A stretch of 9,288 bases of DNA from DATLNF01 sp046590575. GTDB taxonomy: Bacteria > Actinomycetota > Actinomycetes > BP-191. A program made the translations under genes and the position numbers. Below are positions 5,894-9,288 of the stretch, one piece after another (within the stretch, counting starts at the first letter, position 1; each line of letters begins with the position of its first letter). A model generated the notes under the pieces. That model saw only the letters and a program-made list of their open reading frames with translations. It had not been told where the DNA came from and ran no database searches. The DNA is taken from the NCBI GenBank assembly GCA_046590575.1, contig JBKJUS010000092.1, positions 1 to 9,288 on the forward strand, in the 5' to 3' direction.

Positions 5894-5984
5894 CGGTCGG
5901 AGCCGACCTAACGTTCACCTTCGTGGCCCGCGAGTCGTGCCGACTCTGGCGCGTGTAACGGCCGCGGCTACTAGCGCGACTTCT

Positions 5985-6018
5985 CAACGGTTGCGACCGG
6001 TCGCTCCGCGAACCGTTG
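5985..6018. terminator. Bidirectional hairpin between convergent genes
   Basis: CAACGGTT (5985-5992) pairs perfectly with AACCGTTG (6011-6018). Its 18-nt loop contains the 12-bp palindrome GCGACCGGTCGC (5993-6004). It lies between the ends of the YdhR-like gene (plus strand) and the lipoprotein gene (minus strand), where a two-way terminator is expected. Confidence 0.55.
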
Positions 6019-6034
6019 GAATCGAGGTGTTCGG

Positions 6035-6361
6035 CTATTGGCAATTCGGCGGCGGACTGCCGTCGTCAGTGATGAACTCGACGACCTCCCCGCCTTCGTC
6101 GGTGTAGGTCATTCGGTCGCCAGTGACGACAACAGTGCCCTGTCCGACCCAGTCATCGGGCCGGTTGGTGGCGTCAAGCGGCAACATCGGATCGCCATCG
6201 ACGGTCTGCGGCGGTGCCTCCCAGAGCCGTCCCTCCACGGTCACCGGCTTCATCCCGCAATGCAGGAGAACGACCGAGATGGCTCCCGGGTTGCTACACG
6301 CAGCAATGGCGAGGCCAGCAAGCCCGATCGCCAGTGCGTTCATGCTCATAGGACGCAGCAT
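6035..6361 (-). CDS. Small lipoprotein of unknown function
   Basis: A 108-residue protein. Its N-terminus reads as a lipoprotein signal: a short start, the hydrophobic run ALAIGLAGLAI (9-19), and lipobox LAIAAC with the lipidation Cys22. After cleavage the chain would be anchored to the outer face of the cell membrane. The mature part (SNPGAISVVLLHCGMKPVTV onward) has a further Cys35 and a Cys near the C-terminus (PPPNCQ), a possible disulfide. I recognise no family. The start is uncertain: ATG 6361 gives the best signal peptide, ATG 6349 and 6343 are shorter, and ATG 6421 would give an unusually long n-region; none has a good ribosome site. It is divergent with another lipoprotein gene. Confidence 0.68.
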   Translation of the reverse strand: MLRPMSMNALAIGLAGLAIAACSNPGAISVVLLHCGMKPVTVEGRLWEAPPQTVDGDPMLPLDATNRPDDWVGQGTVVVTGDRMTYTDEGGEVVEFITDDGSPPPNCQ

Positions 6362-6420
6362 GAACCGTCCGGGTTCGCTGCGGATAATGCGATTCTCAAC
6401 CGTTGCCTGCTTCCTGGCCA

Positions 6421-6433
6421 TACATTTTGTTGC
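6421..6433 (+). promoter_or_regulatory. -10 box for a leaderless lipoprotein gene
   Basis: TACATT (6421-6426) ends 7 nt before ATG 6434, so transcription would start at or next to the start codon. No ribosome site and no clear -35 box are present. Confidence 0.4.
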
Positions 6434-6880
6434 ATGAGATTCCTCGGTGGCTGCATCGCCCTGGCTGCTGTGCTCGGATCGCTCAGATGCAGCACTGGTG
6501 CTCCAACGCCGCCCATCGAACCGCCGCCCATCGGAACACCGTCCATCGGAACACCGTCCATCGGAACACCGTCGCCGACCCAACCTGCTTCGGCCGCGCT
6601 GGACGTATGTCACCGGGCGCTCCCGACCAAGGAGATCGCGACCGCCGATGAGACCACGGTCGGTGTTATCCGAGGATGGCGAGTCGGCCCGGGCGCTCGC
6701 CCCGCCGAGGACAAGTTCGCAGGTGCCGATGACGACGCGCCCGGGGTGTGGTGTTGGTCGCACGAAGGACCGCGGGCGTTCAACTCCTACGGTGTCGCCG
6801 TCTCGACCCTGGAGTCGGTCGGATTCGCTGAGGTCCGCGGCGTCGACGCGACCCCGAGCGGAGCGCCCAGAATCCCGTAA
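6434..6880 (+). CDS. Lipoprotein-like exported protein with Pro-rich repeat linker
   Basis: A 148-residue protein. MRFLGGCIALAAVLGSLRC looks like an export signal ending at a lipobox-like Cys19, although Arg just before the Cys is atypical, so simple secretion is possible. Residues 24-50 are a Pro/Gly/Ser/Thr linker made of tandem five-residue units (PIEPP, PIGTP, SIGTP, SIGTP). The C-terminal domain (about 55-140) contains Cys59 and Cys107, with GVWCWSHEGPRAFNSYGVAV, a block seen in small actinobacterial cell-surface proteins of unknown function. It is divergent from the other lipoprotein gene, so both may act at the envelope. The ATG is favoured by the -10-like box 7 nt upstream. Confidence 0.68.
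   Translation: MRFLGGCIALAAVLGSLRCSTGAPTPPIEPPPIGTPSIGTPSIGTPSPTQPASAALDVCHRALPTKEIATADETTVGVIRGWRVGPGARPAEDKFAGADDDAPGVWCWSHEGPRAFNSYGVAVSTLESVGFAEVRGVDATPSGAPRIP
6514..6573 (+). repeat. 15-bp in-frame tandem repeat
   Basis: CATCGGAACACCGTC occurs three times in a row without change (6529-6543, 6544-6558, 6559-6573), preceded by a diverged unit at 6514-6528. Each unit encodes five residues of the linker, so gain or loss of units keeps the frame and changes linker length. Confidence 0.9.
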
Positions 6881-7040
6881 GGGCGGCGGGTACACCGAGG
6901 GATCACGTCGTCCTGGCGATCTGCCGCTAGTAACGCCAGCGAGGCCCTGGGATTGACATAGGAGCATCGCTTACATGTGGTCGTTGAGCTTGCTCCTGGC
7001 GTCTCCGACGATGTGGTCGACAGCCAGCGGTGAGCCGCAG
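6881..7040. other. Gene-free right end of the element
   Basis: No supported gene is seen between the lipoprotein stop and the att copy at 7268. CTGGCG (6913-6918) and CGCCAG (6934-6939) form a modest stem that may end the lipoprotein transcript. A TTGACA motif at 6953-6958 has no well-spaced -10. The remainder up to 7267 holds the arm-type repeats listed separately and a 9-bp direct repeat, GCGCAGTTC, at 7085-7093 and 7099-7107. Confidence 0.5.
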
Positions 7041-7062
7041 ACGTCTAACGGATGTCTAACGA
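7041..7062 (+). repeat. Arm-type integrase site pair, right end, outer
   Basis: ACGTCTAACGG (7041-7051) and ATGTCTAACGA (7052-7062) are abutting 11-bp direct repeats matching the left-end pair at 2335-2356 and in the same orientation. Confidence 0.68.
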
Positions 7063-7130
7063 AACGACCGTCGCGAGGGGAGCTGCGCAGTTCCTTCCGC
7101 GCAGTTCGTAATCGCGCTCAAGAGGTGTGG

Positions 7131-7152
7131 ACGTCTAACAGGGATCTAACGA
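7131..7152 (+). repeat. Arm-type integrase site pair, right end, inner
   Basis: ACGTCTAACAG (7131-7141) and GGATCTAACGA (7142-7152) are a third abutting pair, 115 bp before the right att copy and exactly 90 bp from the outer pair. The consensus over all six units is ACGTCTAACGR. Confidence 0.65.
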
Positions 7153-7267
7153 ACGCGGCGAGGATGCGGGATACTGGGCGCGTTGGCACGTCACGACCGG
7201 TTGGTCGGCACGGACCAGCGAGCACGGAGCGGCCTGGAACGACATGCGTTGACGATCGGCGGAGCGG

Positions 7268-7314
7268 CTACGGATCAAGAGGTTGGGGGTTCGAGTCCCT
7301 CCGAGCGCACTCAC
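7268..7314 (+). repeat. attR: right 47-bp attachment copy
   Basis: An exact copy of 2222-2268, covering the tRNA-Arg 3' part from the anticodon loop. The sequence before it does not match a tRNA 5' half, so this is not a functional tRNA gene. It marks the right end of the 5-kb element and, given the related sequence that follows it, also the left end of an older element. Confidence 0.93.
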
Positions 7315-7331
7315 GAAACGCACTCACGAAA
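7306..7331 (+). repeat. 13-bp tandem duplication at the att edge
   Basis: CGCACTCACGAAA is present twice in direct succession (7306-7318 and 7319-7331), the first copy overlapping the end of the att repeat. It looks like a local slippage or a trace of imperfect strand exchange. Confidence 0.85.
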
Positions 7332-7399
7332 CCACAGGTCAGCGGGTTTTCCACCGCCCGCACGGCCTCGCGGTGAGGGATCTCACCGCCGAAACGTCT
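7331..7399 (+). repeat. Diverged copy of the attL-flanking sequence
   Basis: These 69 bp align without gaps to 2272-2340, the sequence just inside attL, with about 60 of 69 positions identical by hand count. Both end in GCCGAAACGTCT, where the first arm-type repeat begins. It is the left end of a second, related element. Confidence 0.85.
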
Positions 7400-7474
7400 G
7401 ACGTCAACCTCGACGCCGAGCCGCCGACTCTCGCCGTACGCCAACGGCTCGTCGAGTCGTTCTACCAGCTCACG
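7400..7474 (+). pseudogene. Fragment of a second, related integrase gene
   Basis: These 75 bp align without gaps to 3131-3205 inside the intact integrase gene, with about 69 of 75 identical by hand count. The translation DVNLDAEPPTLAVRQRLVES matches DVNLDTDPPTLAVRQQLVES of the intact protein, and the fragment ends at YQLT. It corresponds to the part of the catalytic domain between R212 and K252, and lacks every catalytic residue. Its left edge is fused directly to the attL-flank relic, so a deletion removed the arm sites and the first roughly 220 codons. After 7474 the similarity ends. A palindrome CCCGACCGGTCGGG (7555-7568) is the only other structure before the higBA promoter. Confidence 0.88.
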
Positions 7475-7584
7475 CAGCGGCGGGTCGGGTGGGTGGGCTT
7501 CTGCCAGGTGGGAGTTCGTACGCTCATAGCCGATGACAGGACGGCGCTGCGAGGCCCGACCGGTCGGGGGCCAGGCTGTGCTCC

Positions 7585-7613
7585 TTGTATCGTGTAACGA
7601 TACGCGATACGAT
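7585..7613 (+). promoter_or_regulatory. higBA promoter with embedded operator
   Basis: TTGTAT (7585-7590) and TACGAT (7608-7613) are spaced by 17 bp. The inverted repeat GTATCG-N5-CGATAC (7587-7603) overlaps the -35 box and spacer, and another CGATAC half-site follows at 7605-7610. This fits autorepression by HigA. The -10 box ends 7 nt before GTG 7621, so the message is likely leaderless. Confidence 0.65.
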
Positions 7614-7620
7614 GTCGGTT

Positions 7621-7899
7621 GTGATCGTCAGCTTCCGGCACAAGGGTCTGGAGCGGCTCTATCGCGACGGTTCGAGGAAAGGTGTGCCAGCGGCCCACGT
7701 CCCGAAGCTGCTGCGCATCCTGTCGGTGCTGGACGTGGCGCAAGGCCCTGACGACCTGGCGATCCCGTCGTTTCGGACGCACCCGTTGAAGGGTGATCGG
7801 GCGGGGCACTGGTCGGTTTGGGTGAGCGGGAACTGGCGCGTGACCTTCAGGTTCGTCGAGAACGATGTCGAGCTTGTTGACTACCAGGACTACCACTGA
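7621..7899 (+). CDS. higB: HigB-type toxin (RelE superfamily mRNA interferase)
   Basis: From GTG 7621 this is 92 residues, the same length as the well-studied Proteus HigB. HigB toxins cut mRNA in the ribosomal A site. The family blocks SFRHKGLERLY (4-14), SFRTHPLKGDRAGHWSVWVS (50-69) and NWRVTFRF (71-78), and the C-terminal DYQDYH, are visible. With this start, His54, Lys57, Arg73, Asp90, Tyr91 and His92 fall at the numbers I recall for the Proteus HigB active site, which supports both identity and start. ATG 7612 is in frame but sits inside the -10 box. The gene comes before its antitoxin, as usual for hig loci. Confidence 0.92.
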   Translation: MIVSFRHKGLERLYRDGSRKGVPAAHVPKLLRILSVLDVAQGPDDLAIPSFRTHPLKGDRAGHWSVWVSGNWRVTFRFVENDVELVDYQDYH

Positions 7900-7921
7900 G
7901 CAGGAGGTGAGGAGAGTGGTG

Positions 7922-8203
7922 ATGAAGAGCCCGGTGCACCCTGGCGCGGTTCTGCGCGAGGACGTGTTGTCCGACCTCGGCCTGGGGGTAGGTGAGGCCG
8001 CGTCGCGGCTGGGGATCTCACGGGTGGCGTTGAGCAGGGTCTTAAACGAGCATGCCCGGATCAGCCCAAACCTGGCGGTGCGGCTGGAAGAGGCCGGGGT
8101 GGGGACCGCTCGGGCCTGGCTGGCGATGCAGGCAGCACACGATTTGGCCATTGAACGGGCCTCGGGGTCGCCGAAGGTGCGCCGCCTCAACGACGTCGCC
8201 TGA
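7922..8203 (+). CDS. higA: HigA-type antitoxin (XRE helix-turn-helix)
   Basis: A 93-residue protein that opens with the HigA-typical PVHPGAVLREDVLSDLGLGV (4-23), followed by a helix-turn-helix GEAASRLGISRVALSRVLNE (24-43) and a C-terminal AWLAMQAAHDLAIERA (65-80). HigA binds and blocks HigB and represses the operon, most likely through the GTATCG/CGATAC repeats. ATG 7922 lies 22 nt after the higB stop and is preceded by GGAG (7911-7914); upstream in-frame GTGs at 7916 and 7919 are served by AGGAGG (7902-7907) and cannot be excluded. A hairpin follows at 8217. Confidence 0.92.
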   Translation: MKSPVHPGAVLREDVLSDLGLGVGEAASRLGISRVALSRVLNEHARISPNLAVRLEEAGVGTARAWLAMQAAHDLAIERASGSPKVRRLNDVA

Positions 8204-8216
8204 CAAGCGCACGCTT

Positions 8217-8242
8217 CTGCCGCCAGTGGGCTGTGGTGGCAG
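8217..8242 (+). terminator. Hairpin after higA
   Basis: CTGCCGCCA (8217-8225) pairs with TGGTGGCAG (8234-8242) with one G-U position, 8-nt loop, 13 nt after the higA stop. Confidence 0.6.
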
Positions 8243-8252
8243 CTACGGGCGC

Positions 8253-8401
8253 CTACGCGGCGAATGCCGTGCCCGTGAGACGCTCGAACGCCTCGACGTA
8301 CTTGCCGCGAGTCGCGGCGACGACGGCAGCCGGAGCGGCGGCCCTTCCCGGTCCTAGCCGGAGTCGTGCGTTAGCCAGTCCCGCACGAATTGCTTGTCGA
8401 A
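8253..8401 (-). pseudogene. purC: Decayed 3' end of purC
   Basis: On the minus strand from 8401, one frame reads FDKQFVRDWLTHDSG and then TAG (8356-8354) where PurC proteins have Trp, followed by DREGPP. After a frame change it continues AAVVAATRGKYVEAFERLTG and ends in TAG at 8255-8253. These two blocks match the C-terminal region of SAICAR synthetase (PurC, purine biosynthesis): the FDKQ-VRDWL block and the terminal VxATRxxYVEAYERLTG block, in the right order and spacing. The body of the enzyme with its ATP and substrate sites is missing: upstream of 8401 the match is lost. This is therefore a dead fragment with a nonsense change and a frameshift, probably captured from another locus. Identification is from memory of the family. 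Confidence 0.7.
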
Positions 8402-8487
8402 GGCGGCGACCACCCAATACGTGGTCCGGGGCTTGCTGACCTGGACTAATGAGGCGCGTCATCGACAAAACGCGATAGGCCGCTGGC

Positions 8488-9000
8488 ATGGAAGCTGGCG
8501 CGCTGTTGCGAGAGGCGCGGATACGCGTCGGCTTCTCGCAGTCTGAACTGGCTCGACGCGCGGCAGTACCGCAGAGCGTCATCAGCGAGTACGAGGCGGG
8601 CAGGCGCCAGCCCGCCGTGCCGACGCTGGCAAGGCTCGTCGCTGCAACCGGCCATGAGCTGACGCTTGGCCTCGAACGCACCGACCGGACAGTGCGCGGC
8701 CTTCCCGACACCCCTATGGGGCGACGACTACGACAGCACCGCAGGGCCTTGCTCAAGGTGGTCAGTCTCGCGGGGGGCAACAACCTGCGCGTCTTCGGAA
8801 GCGTCGCTAGGGGCGAGGACGGACCGGACAGCGATGTGGACCTCCTCGGAGACCTTCCTGAAGACACGAGCCTGTTTGCGGTCCTGGCGCTGGAAGGCAG
8901 CTTGGCACGCATCCTCAAGGTGGAGGTGGATCTGGCACCCGTTGCCAACCTCAAACCCAGGGTGCGCACGGAGGCTCTGGCCGACGCGGTCGCACTGTGA
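8488..9000 (+). CDS. mntA: HTH-nucleotidyltransferase fusion, MntA-type antitoxin
   Basis: A 170-residue two-domain protein. Residues 4-60 are an XRE-type helix-turn-helix (REARIRVGFSQSELARRAAV, then PQSVISEYEAGRRQPAVPTL). Residues 95-150 are a minimal nucleotidyltransferase with the GSX10DXD motif (G104-S105 ... D116-V-D118) and a third acidic residue D148 in VEVDLA. In HepT-MntA systems the MntA enzyme inactivates the HEPN toxin by adding AMP to a tyrosine. Typical MntA lacks a DNA-binding domain; here fusion to HTH suggests that it also represses its own operon. The stop overlaps the start of the HEPN gene (GTGA). No ribosome site is seen before ATG 8488; GATAGG 8-9 nt upstream is a weak -10. 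All catalytic acids appear present. Confidence 0.88.
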   Translation: MEAGALLREARIRVGFSQSELARRAAVPQSVISEYEAGRRQPAVPTLARLVAATGHELTLGLERTDRTVRGLPDTPMGRRLRQHRRALLKVVSLAGGNNLRVFGSVARGEDGPDSDVDLLGDLPEDTSLFAVLALEGSLARILKVEVDLAPVANLKPRVRTEALADAVAL

Positions 9001-9288
9001 GCCGCCGCGATCCTGAACGACTACAGGACATCCTCGACGCCATCCAAGCCATCAAGGGCCACGTCGCACGAGGTGACCTGTCCGACGGCCTCATCTTCGA
9101 TGCCGTACGCGTCCGTCTCATCGAGATCGGGGAAGCCATCAAGGCCATCTCACCCGAGCTGCTCAACACCGAGCCAGGCCACCCGTGGACGGACATCGCT
9201 CGAATGCGCGACCGGCTCGCCCATCGCTACTTCGACACCACGCATGGCCAAGTGGCCGGCGCCGTGGAGAACGACCTCGAGCCTCTCA
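8997..9288 (+). CDS. hepT: HepT-type HEPN toxin, 3' end outside the window
   Basis: Starting at GTG 8997, 97 residues are visible and the frame is open at the window edge. The sequence is helix-rich (RDPERLQDILDAIQAIKGHV, IFDAVRVRLIEIGEAIKAIS) and carries the HEPN ribonuclease motif RX4HXY as R71-DRLA-H76-R-Y78, in IARMRDRLAHRYFDTTHGQV. In the characterised HepT-MntA pair the tyrosine of this motif is the residue adenylylated by MntA; Y78 is present. The 4-bp overlap with the upstream gene implies coupled translation with the antitoxin made first. The family usually runs to about 110-140 residues, so only a short tail should be missing. Confidence 0.88.
   Translation, partial: MSRRDPERLQDILDAIQAIKGHVARGDLSDGLIFDAVRVRLIEIGEAIKAISPELLNTEPGHPWTDIARMRDRLAHRYFDTTHGQVAGAVENDLEPL

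Larger units (their letters stand above)
2222..7314 (+). mobile_element. Small integrative element in tRNA-Arg(ACG)
   Basis: The element is bounded by two identical 47-bp att copies; one repeat unit plus interior is 5046 bp. It carries a tyrosine integrase next to attL, integrase arm-type repeats at both ends, a toxin-antitoxin pair and about five small cargo genes. There is no replication initiator, FtsK/Tra-type transfer gene, relaxase, phage structural gene or excisionase that I can recognise. It is therefore either a minimal genomic islet that moves with help from a larger element, or a reduced remnant with an intact integrase. The structured zone at 3740-4001 may be a cis-acting site used by a helper. 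Confidence 0.88.

Noticed and set aside
6514..6573. Short tandem repeats considered as CRISPR
   Set aside because: The 15-bp units abut with no spacers and are in frame within a gene.
6362..6967. Upstream extension of the leftward lipoprotein frame
   Set aside because: It runs antisense through the other lipoprotein gene and its repeats, and would bury the signal peptide.
6953..6977. TTGACA motif as a promoter
   Set aside because: The nearest TANNNT-like box is only 13 bp away and no supported gene follows.
7268..7309. Second tRNA-Arg gene
   Set aside because: Only the part from the anticodon loop to the 3' end is present; the upstream sequence cannot pair to complete the acceptor, D or anticodon stems.
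6975..7376. Rightward reading frames in the right end of the element, including one from TTG 7183 behind a GATACT box
   Set aside because: They read through arm repeats, the att copy and the relic; Arg/Ser-rich composition, and the TTG start has no ribosome site.
8253..8969. Single long leftward gene ending in the purC-like tail
   Set aside because: The upstream part is antisense to the HTH-nucleotidyltransferase gene, and the PurC match switches frame; only the 3' fragment is supported.

Overview
The window looks like a piece of a high-GC actinobacterial chromosome. The signs are GC-rich codons with frequent GTG starts, several apparently leaderless genes (a TANNNT box 6-7 nt before the start codon), a tRNA-Ser(GCT)/tRNA-Arg(ACG) pair and an actinobacterial-type phenylacetate operon. 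A Nocardioides-like or other Propionibacteriales host is plausible, but this is inference.

Left part (1-1873), ordinary metabolism. paaA-paaB-paaC run leftward with 4-bp stop/start overlaps and encode subunits of phenylacetyl-CoA epoxidase. A divergent rightward gene encodes a PaaI-type hotdog thioesterase. The short gap between paaA and paaI holds a perfect 12-bp palindrome, a good candidate operator for a TetR-type Paa regulator. A 14-bp perfect stem closes the unit.

Middle (1979-7314), a tRNA locus and a small integrative element. tRNA-Ser(GCT) is followed by tRNA-Arg(ACG). From the first base of its anticodon loop, the 3' part of tRNA-Arg plus 5 bp (2222-2268) is repeated exactly at 7268-7314. 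These 47-bp copies bracket about 5.05 kb that starts with a complete tyrosine-recombinase integrase. Paired 11-bp repeats near both ends look like integrase arm-binding sites. After the integrase come a strong hairpin, a gene-free, highly structured 300-bp zone, a BrnT-like toxin/ribbon-helix-helix antitoxin pair, a membrane-anchored protein, a YdhR-type monooxygenase-fold protein and two divergent lipoprotein genes. I see no replication, transfer or excisionase gene.

Right part (7315-9288), the scar of an older related element and further accessory genes. Just beyond the right att copy is a diverged copy of the sequence that follows the left att copy. It is joined by a deletion to about 75 bp from the middle of a related integrase gene. 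Then come a HigB/HigA toxin-antitoxin operon with a palindromic operator in its promoter, a decayed 3' end of purC, and an HTH-nucleotidyltransferase fusion overlapping a HepT-type HEPN toxin gene that runs off the window. The locus therefore reads as a tandem array of elements in one tRNA gene, carrying three toxin-antitoxin modules.
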